Below are positions 49,433-58,318 of a DNA stretch of 64,000 nucleotides, piece by piece. A program made the translations under genes and the position numbers. The stretch is taken from the NCBI RefSeq assembly GCF_030272615.1, contig NC_081415.1, positions 420,540,257 through 420,604,256 of the forward strand, written 5' to 3'. Positions within the stretch are counted from its first letter, which is position 1; every line of letters starts with the position of its first letter. The DNA is from Cryptomeria japonica (taxonomy: Eukaryota > Streptophyta > Pinopsida > Cupressales > Cupressaceae). The notes below the pieces were generated by a model. That model searched no databases. It saw nothing but the letters and a program-made list of their open reading frames with translations, and had not been told where the DNA came from.

Positions 49433-50815
49433 GTGTTTGTTGCTGTAAAGGAAGATGTGGTAGACAAGAAGGCTCTTGTCTCCTGGTTTGATAATTCCAA
49501 TGAGTGGATCATTGATAGTGGTTGTTCTCACCATATGACAGGTGACCAGAGCAAGTTTCTATCCTTGGAGGAGTATGATGGTGGTGTGGTTCACTTTGGC
49601 AATGATGCACCATGCATGGTCATAGGCAGAGGGTCCATCTCTCTGAATGGAAAGAGAAGTGCCGACAATGTGTACTGGGTTGATGGTCTCAGACACAACC
49701 TTTTGAGTGTTGCCCAGCTAAATGACAGTGGCCTCACTCTGTAATTCAAGAATTGAGTTTACAGAATCAAAGGAAAAGATGGTGAATTGGTGGCCACTGA
49801 CATGCAGACCAAAGATAACCTATTTCATCTGAATGCAAATATAAGTACATGTCTTATGGCTAAGCTTGATGATAGCTGGATATGGCATAGGAGACTCTGC
49901 CACGTAAACTTTGATAACATTGTGAAGGCTAGTAAGATCAAGGCAGTTAGAGGGTTGCCGGTGCTAAGAAAACCGGATAATACCTTGTGCAAAGAGTGTC
50001 AATTGGGGAAAATGTCTTCCTCAACCTTTAAAGGTAAATCTTTCACTGCTGACAACTTGCTTGATCTTGTGCATACTGATTTGTGTGGTCCTATGAAAAC
50101 TAGAAGTGTGCAGGGTGATAGGTACTTCATGATTCTCACTGATGACTGCTCAAGAATGATGTGGGTCACATTCTTGAAAGACAAGTCTGAAGCTTTTGTG
50201 AAATTCAAAGCCTTCAGAGCATTAGTGGAGAAGGAAAGCGATAAAAGGATCAAGTGTCTCAGAACTGATCAAGGAGGAGAATTCACTTCCGGTGAATTCA
50301 ACAAGTACTATGAAGAATTTGGCATCAAAAGGCAATTGTCTGCCCCCTGGACTCCATAGCAAAATGGACTAACAAAGAGGAATAATCGGACTGTGATTGA
50401 AGTAGCTAGAATCATGTTGATTCAAAGAAAGGTAACTCACACCTTTTGGAGAGAAGCGGTGAGCACTGCAGTCTACACTATGAACTGGGTACTCATCAAG
50501 AAAGGTAAGGACAAAACTCCTTATGAGTATTGAACCGGTAAGACACCCGTGGTCAGCTACTTTAGGGTATTTGGTAGCAAATGTTACATCAAGAGGAGTG
50601 AACATCAGGGCAAATTTGAAGCTAAATGCAACGAGAGAATATTCCTAAGATATTCCACCAAGAGTAAAGCTCTCAAGTGTTACAACAATAGGACTCAGAG
50701 AATTATGGAAAGTGTAAATGTAAGAGTTGATGAATCCTTTGAGAAAACTGAGGAAACCGGCAGTGAGCAAGCTGTAAATGAACCGGTTGCAACCTTCTAG
50801 GAACCGGTTGTCAGT
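49433..50815 (+). pseudogene. Copia protease and integrase, with RT-RNase H deleted
   Basis: One frame off from gag. The protease motif 'WIIDSGCSHHMTG' (catalytic D-S-G) is near 49505. A GAG_pre-integrase HHCC finger follows (WHRRLCHVN...C..C, 49890-50010). The integrase core has 'HTDLCGPM' and 'LRTDQGGEFTS', i.e. two catalytic Asp. In-frame stops are at 49742, 49754, 50357 and 50531. Two of these read as Q or W in relatives of the family, suggesting C-to-T type decay. The frame ends in a Ser/Thr-rich linker and joins directly to LTR sequence at about 50828; no RT is present. Confidence 0.88.
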
Positions 50816-50827
50816 CAACCAAGTACT

Positions 50828-51096
50828 AGTTCTGATGATAGTTTACCTGTTCATGCATGAGGGTGTAATGGTACTATAGTATTGAGCTAAGAGGAAAGCT
50901 TAGAGAGTGACCGGTTTATGATTGTTTTAGTTATTCTGGGTCTTACCGGTTGCACTCTATTTCAACTAGTGTCATTGCTTGCCAATCACTTGGAGTATTT
51001 GCTGACAAACCGGTTTTGGATAGTATTTTGCCTGTACTGATTCACCCCCCCCTCTCAGTACCAGTTTGGTACTAATCATTCATCATTGAGTTATCA
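50828..51096 (+). mobile_element. 3' LTR remnant of the copia element
   Basis: Homologous to 48150-48401. The join to the integrase-side linker occurs at 'agttctgatgatag'. The 5' LTR has the same bases at this point, and they also suit the coding sequence (Ser-Ser-Asp-Asp). A short-homology deletion is therefore likely. It ends ttatca, next to TCAAT. Confidence 0.88.
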
Positions 51097-52179
51097 TCAA
51101 TGCGACTGTTAATTCCCTTGGATGTCAAATAGCTGTCACTGGTACTGTAGACTACTTGCAAAATCTGTTTTGCCATATCCTCTTTTGAATAAACATGTAT
51201 GCTCTTCTCAATGTTCCCTTTGATTTTCATATAAATTAATCTCAGACTTTCATTCAATTCAAACCATTCACACAACTTGTCACTCTCCATTATTTGCCCC
51301 CAATTTTTTTTTTGTATATACTTTGTTGTATTTTTCATATTATCTTTCAATCTATCCTCTGAAGTTTTAATTTTATCATTTGCATTGTGCAGGTCTTCTT
51401 TCATTTGAGTACATTTTTTTCTTTCTTCCTCTACTTCCTCTTCCAAATGTTTTTCTTTTTCCTTGTCATGATCCAATAGGTCCTATATTTTTCTTATTTC
51501 GCTAGCAACAAACTCAACTTTTGTATAATTTTTAAAAATTGCCTCTTTCCTCATCAATTTTTTTACTGCTTTTAGCCAGCTTTTCACTTAGGTCCTTCAA
51601 TTCTGCATCCATTTTTTCCTGCTTTACAATTTCTACTGTAGAGCCCGAATTTTTTATCCTTTTCTATAAATCATTGCACTTGTTATCTCCTGCTTTCCTC
51701 TTTGTTTTTTCGTTTGCCAGGTCTGCCTGCAACTTTTCTATTTGTTTCTCCAGTTTATTTTTTTCTCTCTCCACCTTTAGTAGTGAAGTGTAGACCACTT
51801 CGTTAGTCCTTTTTGACACACTAATTTTGTCCACATTTTGTAGTTTGGAAAAATCCATTTGGAGGGTGCTAACTTGAAATTCAGAGGGATCTATCTGACT
51901 GTGTGGTGGATTTTTATTTTTAGTTGGGGGCATAATAACCATGAACTCCATCATATCTTTGTGTGGGTCATATGTTGGAAATACCTTGTTTCTTGCAGGT
52001 TGTTCATCTAAAACTTCAGTCAGGGCAACCCTATGCAATGCTCTTTTTTTTTCTTCTTAAATTGCATTTGTTGTGTGTTCAAATATTTCATAGTAATCAC
52101 AAAATTGAAAATCTGGGCTTGCTGAAGCAATTGAATGTTTGAAAGGTGAAATAGCAGAGGCTCCAGTTCCACCTATGCC
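51097..52179 (-). pseudogene. Coiled-coil ORF of unknown function, N-terminal part
   Basis: The minus-strand reading runs from about 52179 ('GIGGTGASAISPFKHS', 'DFQFCDYYEIFE') through a TAA near 52060. It then passes a 124-codon open block (52038-51664) with a long charged helix (VEREKNKLEKQIEKLQADL). After a stop and a frameshift it continues in a second charged block (51476 downward: 'KEKEKHLEEEVEEERKKC'). Heptad-like spacing suggests a long coiled coil. No family is recognised. It could be a host gene relic or an accessory ORF of an element. Three or more stops and one or two shifts show it is dead. Confidence 0.55.
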
Positions 52180-52389
52180 TGTGTTTTAACTAATGCAGTA
52201 TGAGGATTACCAATAACCATTCCTGATCCTATCCCACTGTCACTTTCATGTGTAGTTTTTATAGTCTTTTGAGGGGTCTGATATGAAGCTGCAAATGATA
52301 GATTTGTAGTGTCAGTGGTGTATATGGTGAAAATGGATAACAAAAATAACGATATTGAAAGGCTAAATGAATTCAACCACAAAACCCTA

Positions 52390-53111
52390 GCCTAACAACA
52401 ACAAAGATCCACCATAACATATGAAGATTACCTAAGACAATGCAAATCAAATAAAATCACAAAGATTATACCATCACATGTCCAATAGGGTTTGGATCTC
52501 CATTGATCTTGCTTGATATATTTGCTCTCAGATTTTATGTGCACAAGAGCTCAACAAAGAATGGAATGTGGTTGCAAGTAGGATCGCCTATGTTCAAAAG
52601 CGTAGTGTAGTCAAGTAGTCAACGGGGGGTTTGAATGCATAGTTGAGTAGAATGATTGATTAGGGTTGATAATGAAGGAAACATCTCCTTATATAGAAGA
52701 CACTATATGAAATGGAGGGATAAGATTGAGAGGTGTAAAAGGAGGTCGGCTATGATTAGAGGGTAGGTAAAATAAATAATAAAATAATGAAAGGGGTAGG
52801 TAGTGTAGGAATTAAGAGATGAATGACGTGTCATAGGTAGAAAAGGTTAATGAATTAATTAAATAAATAAAGATTTATTTAATTAATAGAAGAAGTGGGA
52901 TCAATTAAATAAATAAGATATTTATTTAATTTAGGAAAAGGATAATTTAAATAAATAAATGTATTTATTTAAATGAGAAATAAGGCTAGAAGAGGATAAA
53001 TGAATGAATTAAATAAATAAAGATTTATTTAATTAATAGAAGAATTAAGCTTAGATAATTAAATAAATAAAATATTTATTTAATTAGATTGGACAATTTT
53101 GGGTGTCTACA
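52390..53111 (-). mobile_element. Minus-strand 3' LTR (LTR-3), left end approximate
   Basis: On the minus strand it starts at 53111 with tgtagacacccaaaattg, preceded by the polypurine tract. It contains the palindromic U3 array, then 'tctatataaggag' as TATA box (about 52697-52686), then an R-U5-like stretch ending around the 'ctagggttttgtgg' block near 52390. Start and TATA context match LTR-1 and LTR-2. The end could not be fixed. Confidence 0.62.
52848..53095. repeat. Array of AT palindromes in LTR-3
   Basis: Five units of the form 'aattaaataaataaa...tttatttaatt', each a nearly perfect inverted repeat of 25-32 bp, are separated by purine-rich spacers such as 'agaagaagtgggatc'. Two of them (near 52856 and 53012) are the same sequence including the following 'aatagaagaa'. 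Confidence 0.85.
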
Positions 53112-53127
53112 TTTTGCCCCTCTTTGA
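53112..53127 (-). promoter_or_regulatory. Polypurine tract before LTR-3
   Basis: The reverse complement reads tcaaagaggggcaaaa directly before TGTAGACACC at 53111. Its layout matches the tract at 39284-39268. Confidence 0.7.
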
Positions 53128-53453
53128 GACAATGCGGCTTGTCGCGTTGTTTCAAAGAAGATAAGATAAACTGATATAGAGTTGCCCCAAGATGGGAATG
53201 ATATGCCCCCTCGAGAGATTGGATGAAAATGTGTGAAAAGATTGCAGACAATCTCTCATTAAGAAAGAAAGACTAGAATGGATTGCCCAGATAGGATAGA
53301 GTGACAGAGTCACAGGATAACGAAGACTGACACATGAGACTAGGGCTAGGGTAGTCTATAAGATAGACCACGAGGGGAAAACATCCTCATTGTCATCCAC
53401 ACATCCAAGAGATCAGAGTGCAGAGTGAGATAGAGCAACAACAGTTAGCAGCG

Positions 53454-54615
53454 ATGACAACGGCTCACAGATTCGATCGCGTTTGTCGATTTCAGAGGCC
53501 AGCAGAGGCAGGAGAGCCAGTAAGTACCACAAAACCTCCTTGTACTTTGATGCATTTATTGTTGTCATTAATGCATGCTAGGTAGGGTAATATGTCTTCA
53601 AGGCCAAATCAACAGTTCTGTGATGAACATACGTTGTCGATTGAATAAGCTGCTGAGAGGATACACTCAAGCAAGTCCTCTAGGGAAGACTAGGATAGAT
53701 CGAGGCACTTTGTGATAAACAGTGAGTACCAAGATATAGTACTTTGTGATGAACAGGGAGTACTAAAATATGAGCAACACTTTGTGATGAACAGTGAGTG
53801 CAAATGTGAGCAACACTTTGTGATGAACAGGGAGTGCCAAACACGTAATACTTTGTGATGAACAGGGAGTAACACTAGGATAGAAGCAACACTTTGTGAT
53901 GAACAGTGAGTGTCACTAGGACAGAAGCAACACTTTGTGATGAACAGTGAGTGTCACTAGGATAGAGTACCATATGCATTTAGATAAAAAGTAGCATTTT
54001 GTGATGAACAGTGAATGCCACTATGACTGACATGATTGATTTGCTTGACTGCAGGAGTATTTGCCTATGCTGGAGTCACAGGAGAGATTCCCATCAACTC
54101 AGAGGTTGCGACCTGAGTTGACATTTGAGGACAGAGCCGCGATTGAGGTTATGGGTCTGCGACATATTCTGTATGTGCCTGAGTTTCGGGCGAACATGGG
54201 ATTGCTGATTGCACTAGTAGAAAGGTGGCACTCTGCGACTTGTACTTTCCATTTGCCGATGAGGGAGATGACAGTCACCCTGGAGGATGTATACAGGATT
54301 CTACGGATATCGATCGATGGGGAGCTGATTCCATACGATCGAGACGGAGACAAGGATTCCCTTAGATGAGTGTTCCAGGATCCGACATTGGAGATGAGGG
54401 TGGGACATGTGGCATGGGATACCATGACATGGATAGGATTAGCACTACCAACAGTGTTGGCAGGAGTTATCAGTGGGTTCCTCTGTCTGGATAGGGAAAC
54501 ACGAGGGGTGGCTGCAGAGGACACAGGGGCCAGGAGAGATGATCTTGGGGCGGGTCCTTCTAGGGCTCAGACTCTGTTGAGGCCAGCCAACTCTGAGGGA
54601 GGGAATTCATCATAG
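53454..54615 (+). pseudogene. Plant mobile domain (PMD/MAIN-like) gene, antisense within a Tat-like gypsy
   Basis: Exon 1 is 53454-53519 ('MTTAHRFDRVCRFQRPAEAG'), followed by a gtaagt donor. The 535-bp intron ends at 'ttgactgcag' (54054). Exon 2 begins at 54055 in phase. It reads the PMD hallmark (PF10536): 'GLRHILYVPEFRANMGLLIA', 'LVERWHSATCTFHLP', 'EMTVTLEDVYRILRISIDG'. A TGA at 54367 (probably from CGA) interrupts, then the same frame continues to 54615 ('HVAWDTMTWIGLALPTVLAG'). The C-terminal part looks shortened. PMD proteins are nuclear and related to transposon-derived silencing factors. The location between integrase and 3' LTR, on the opposite strand, marks it as an accessory antisense ORF of the element. 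Confidence 0.78.
53700..54025 (+). repeat. Tandem array of 'actttgtgatgaacagtgag' units in the PMD intron, eight copies
   Basis: Eight copies of a 25-27-bp core (cactttgtgatgaacagtga + gtgcca) are separated by variable 8-25-bp spacers (for example 'ctaggacagaag'). They occupy most of the inferred intron. Each core contains GTGAG or GGGAG, resembling 5' splice-site sequence. Confidence 0.85.
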
Positions 54616-56280
54616 CCGTAGAGGGCTCCCTATGTATCAGTATTGTACCATTTTTGTATGATGATGTAGACACCTGCAGGTGATTGTAGCCATATGATTT
54701 TGACATCATTGTATCATGACACTTTATATATATATATATGAGATGATTCATCTTTATGGCAGCTATATGCATGTGTACCTATGTGATGAGATGTTCTTAT
54801 GTGATGCTTATGATATGGATGCAAATATGTATATGATGCAATGCAATATATAGTTTTTGTTCTTTTATGTTTTATATGTGTATGCATGATGCAAATGTGA
54901 ATGTATGTAATGCAGATGAATATGATAATGCAAATGTAAATTGTGCTAACAGGTGTTGTGTGCAGGATGTGATGCAGTTGTGATATCTATATGTATGTAT
55001 GAAATGCTTATATGTGGTAATGCAGGTGCAAACTACATGAAATGCAAATGTTTTTGGCGTGTCATTATACTCAGTCATGTGATAGCGGGCTACGCGGACT
55101 CAAGAAAGAATGGTGGAAGTCAATCAAGAAATGGGGATGGAAGATAGAAGATATGAAAGTAAAAAGAGCTTCTTATGCATTATCATCATTGAGCTTATTA
55201 TGGCAAAATAGGTTATGACAATCGAGGCATATGTTTGACCTAGAAAGTCATTGTACCTGTTTGCATGGAGATAAGACAGTCACAAACAAGGAATGCCCCA
55301 GTTCACACTAGACTCTCAGTGTCCTCATATCCTTGGACAAGTCATAGCATTACTAAGAGACAATCCGCAGACAGCAAAGAAAAATAGGTGACGATACCCC
55401 ATCCTCGCCTTTCTAGTCAAAGACATCCTAGAGATAGAATCTCTAGTCATAGAAATCCTAGAAAAGCTAAAAGACATGTCACCAAAAAGATAAAATCAAA
55501 AGAAAATCAAGACTCGACACCACATCCATTGTAGTCCTCAAGTTTAGTGTCTCTTGTCACTTGTATAAGTCTTATTTGATTGTGGTCACAATGTTTACTT
55601 TCACATTATTGTTTGAGTCTGTTGAAATATTTGATTTGTTGAAGCCCATTGTTGCTGTTGTGTCTCATCTGAAACTGACTGAATCCATGAAACTGATACT
55701 TTATTGCGGAGAAGATGGAACTTTATTGTGGATCTATGATGCAAATGTTGCTTTATTGCAGATTGTGCGCGGATAGACTGAAGGAAGCTGGAAGAAACTG
55801 TACTCCTCGAAACATGTGATGTTCTCAGTTCCACACCCATCACTAGACGTAGGATTTGCCTTAGCCACAGATAGGATTTGATTTATTATGGATGGAAAGG
55901 GAGGTTTATTATGAATGGCTAACCAATCTTGGGTAGATCAATAACAAGCCATGATGGGAATGGGTAAGTTTATTATGAACGAATAGGTTGTGAGTGTGTG
56001 CAAAGTGAAAGGATGAAAGTGAATCCCGAAGGAGGGAGGAGCAATGTCTCTACGCATGGCGCTAGTGACCCAGTTTTCACCATGGTACTTGCCCAGGGTG
56101 CCACCGAAGTTGTTTTCACCGTTGGATGAAATTATTTCTCTTTACTTTTTTCGATTTTTCAATGTTTTTTGTGTCACAAGGCGCCTGTTTGCCAGGTTTT
56201 CACCAAGTAACGATTTTTTTTTGTTTTATAATTTTTTTTGTATTTTTGTATTTTTTGAATTTTTTTGTAATTTTGAATTA
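54616..56280. other. Non-coding region between PMD gene and integrase end
   Basis: Part of the minus-strand element, with no recognised coding. A TA microsatellite lies at 54724-54740, and repeated 'atgcaaatg' or 'atgatgcaa' words fill 54770-55050. The 99-codon frame at 56044-56343 and the 71-codon frame at 55561-55776 lack any recognised domain. Confidence 0.45.
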
Positions 56281-56284
56281 GGAT

Positions 56285-56560
56285 ACTTTGAAGAGCTATG
56301 TGTAAAACCTGTGAAGGTGCATGTTGTTGATAGGATCCTCTAAAGGTTCACCCTTTGTGGTTGAGAGTTGATATGTACCAGATCCATATGCTGTTGTGAT
56401 GATGTAAGGACCAAGCCAATTTGGTTCGAACTTGCCCTTCTTCTCTCTGTCTTGCTAATTTTTGGGATTTTCTCTGAGAACCAAGTCACCTACCTCAAAT
56501 GTGTGAGGCTTGACTTTATGTTCGTAACTACATTGTTCCTTGACTAAATGATGTGTAGCT
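56285..56560 (-). pseudogene. Ty3/gypsy integrase C-terminal domain
   Basis: The minus strand reads 'HKVKPHTFEVGDLVLRENPK' then a stop, 'KKGKFEPNWLGPYIITTAYG' and 'GTYQLSTTKGEPLEDPINN' with 'HLHRFY'. This is the conserved C-terminal end of Tat-like gypsy integrases (GDLVLR, GKF.p.W.GPY, N..hL..FY). The stop is TAG near 56455. The sequence further up the minus strand to 56940 is open but not recognisable as integrase core, so the element is probably rearranged there. It is the anchor for the minus-strand element that ends in LTR-3. Confidence 0.8.
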
Positions 56561-56999
56561 CGAGTGACTATCTTCCTTGATAAAGCAACTGAGATAGAAT
56601 TACTAATGTGTGGAATACACAAGCCCATATGCGTGTCACCTAAAGAAGTTTGGGCATCCCTAATAACAAAGTCCTTCGAGGAAGCTCCATTAAAGGTCCA
56701 TGATGTATCGCCATAATGGAAAGGATGTGCGGAACAAGTGGATGAGTGATGAAGGCTTATGATTGTGAAAAGAAGTGAAAGTAGGATAGCATGATGGAGA
56801 CTTAGGATCAACAAGTATGCTTTTTGACTTGAAATTTTAGAACTTTTGCCCCCAGTTATTTTGGTATTAGGGGAGGTCAACTCTTTCTCTTTTTGCTTCA
56901 TAGGATTTTTATCCTTGACTTTGATTTTTGTAGACACCAATAGCTTTTGATTTTGGTTTGGACTGGAGGACTTTTCTTTATTTTTGACTTTTAGATTTT

Positions 57000-58202
57000 T
57001 CTATTCATAGTGTTGAACACTATGTTTGAAATAAAAAAAAATCTTCCCATAGGCTTGAAAACTAAAAGATTATCGGTCAAGATATTATATCGAGCATCTC
57101 AAAAGGAGTTTCACCGAAAGGATACTTTCATCGAAATAGAGCATGATGTGTAAAGCACTACGCAGAAGTGTTTTCGATAGGATATCACTGTCGATAAATA
57201 AAGGAAGCCACTCATCGATACTCCAGTTTCATCGAAAAATGAAAAGCAAAAAGTAAAAAGTGATTTCGAAGAAATACAACTGCCGAAGAAATTCATAAAG
57301 CATTCACCGAAATGCAAATCTCATCGATAACATTATATTGAACAAGAACAGAGGTGTTTTATCGATAAAGGGGACGAAATACATAAGAAGAAGATAGCAA
57401 TGTATGATAGCCTGTAAGTTTTTTTGTACAAACTTCGATGGAATACATGCTATGAACTGTTGTTTTTCTTTGCGTACGTGTTGTGGATTATTTCACTTTG
57501 TTCTGGCAATCGTCTGTGATATTATCTAAAGTGATAAGGTTATTCATATTCTAGAAATCAAATTTGTGCTTCATGTTATAAGGTTGAAACAAAAGTTTTG
57601 CTTGCGAATTGTAATTGTTCCTCGCAGTACTTCATTGATTGGTCTCTTAAAGGTAGGGTTAAATTCATTCAATCAACGTATGATATAAGCATTCAATTGA
57701 TCTCAAAAGAAATAATAACCGACAGGTCCATAAAGGGGTGGATTAAAAAACTGTCTCATAGGCTCGCATGATAAGTCCTAAAGAAAGTATAATGAGTCTG
57801 TAGCCCAAACAGCAAAGAAGGCACTAGTTAATTTCAGATTACACTTATCACTATATTCATCATATGTTATTTTAAAGCAACAAAAGTAATTAGGAAACAT
57901 AGATCGAATAGCTTCTACAACAACAATCTTGAACTCATCTGCTATATCTCCATTCTAGGAACCTATGCCATTCTGAGACTAGGAGATATCAGATTAAGAC
58001 AATAAATCTGCTATAAAAAGCACTGGTTGTTAGAAACAACCGATGAATAGGTATACCCGCCTAGGTCCTGCAGAGCCTGAAGTGAGAGAGTTAACATCTA
58101 AACAGGTTTGCTCTATAAGTTGGCCAAGTCAATTGGAGGGTTTGATCATAGGAGTTGGCATTTCCTTAGAACCTATCCAATCTGTTGATTTGAGACCCAA
58201 CA
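57000..58202 (+). mobile_element. 5' LTR of the plus-strand Ty3/gypsy, start approximate
   Basis: The right end is set by ...acccaaca (58202), three bases before the primer site. A TATA box (gctataaaaagc) lies at about 58009-58020, giving a U3 of several hundred bp and a short R-U5. No ORF is supported inside. The left boundary lies somewhere after the minus-strand integrase fragment and could not be fixed, because the 3' LTR is beyond the window. Confidence 0.62.
57060..57375 (+). repeat. Dispersed TCATCGA/TTTCGATA motifs in the gypsy LTR
   Basis: About twelve short motifs of the types ATCGATAA, TCATCGAAA, CACCGAAA and TTCGATAG occur in 315 bp with irregular spacing. They lie upstream of a TATA box in what should be U3. 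They may be binding sites for a host transcription factor. Confidence 0.5.
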
Positions 58203-58205
58203 GAT

Positions 58206-58223
58206 TGGCGACTCTGCTGGGGA
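58206..58223 (+). promoter_or_regulatory. Primer binding site, TGGCGACTCTGCTGGGGA
   Basis: Begins TGG, three bases after the LTR end, as expected for pairing with a tRNA 3'-CCA end. The sequence is of the type reported for Ogre/Tat gypsy elements that use tRNA-Arg. The tRNA identity is from memory and should be checked by alignment. Confidence 0.78.
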
Positions 58224-58318
58224 GAATTATTAAGACTCTGTTGTGGGATAGAACTTAGAAGAAAGAAATAACTTATGTCCTCTAGGAAGGAGGTGGCGAC
58301 TCTGAATTAAGAATATCA

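Larger units (their letters stand above)
46853..51101 (+). mobile_element. Ty1/copia retrotransposon, internally deleted, TCAAT target duplication
   Basis: The body is 46858-51096, flanked by identical TCAAT at 46853-46857 and 51097-51101. The 5' LTR is complete (46858-48401, TG...CA). The primer site is tRNA-iMet type. Gag, protease and integrase are present with lesions. RT, RNase H and roughly the first 1.3 kb of the 3' LTR are missing. It interrupts the minus-strand coiled-coil ORF, whose frame is restored across the target site. Confidence 0.92.

Noticed and set aside
53700-54025. CRISPR-like regularly repeated array
   Set aside because: Spacers are short, variable in length and related to each other. 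It lies in a plant intron with no cas-like genes, so it is an ordinary minisatellite.
54099-54524. 141-codon minus-strand frame
   Set aside because: Antisense to the PMD exon, which has clear family motifs on the plus strand.
56600-56940. Upstream part of the 161-codon minus-strand frame before the integrase end
   Set aside because: It is open but shows no integrase core. It was not called as a gene on its own, since its only recognisable part is the integrase C-terminus.
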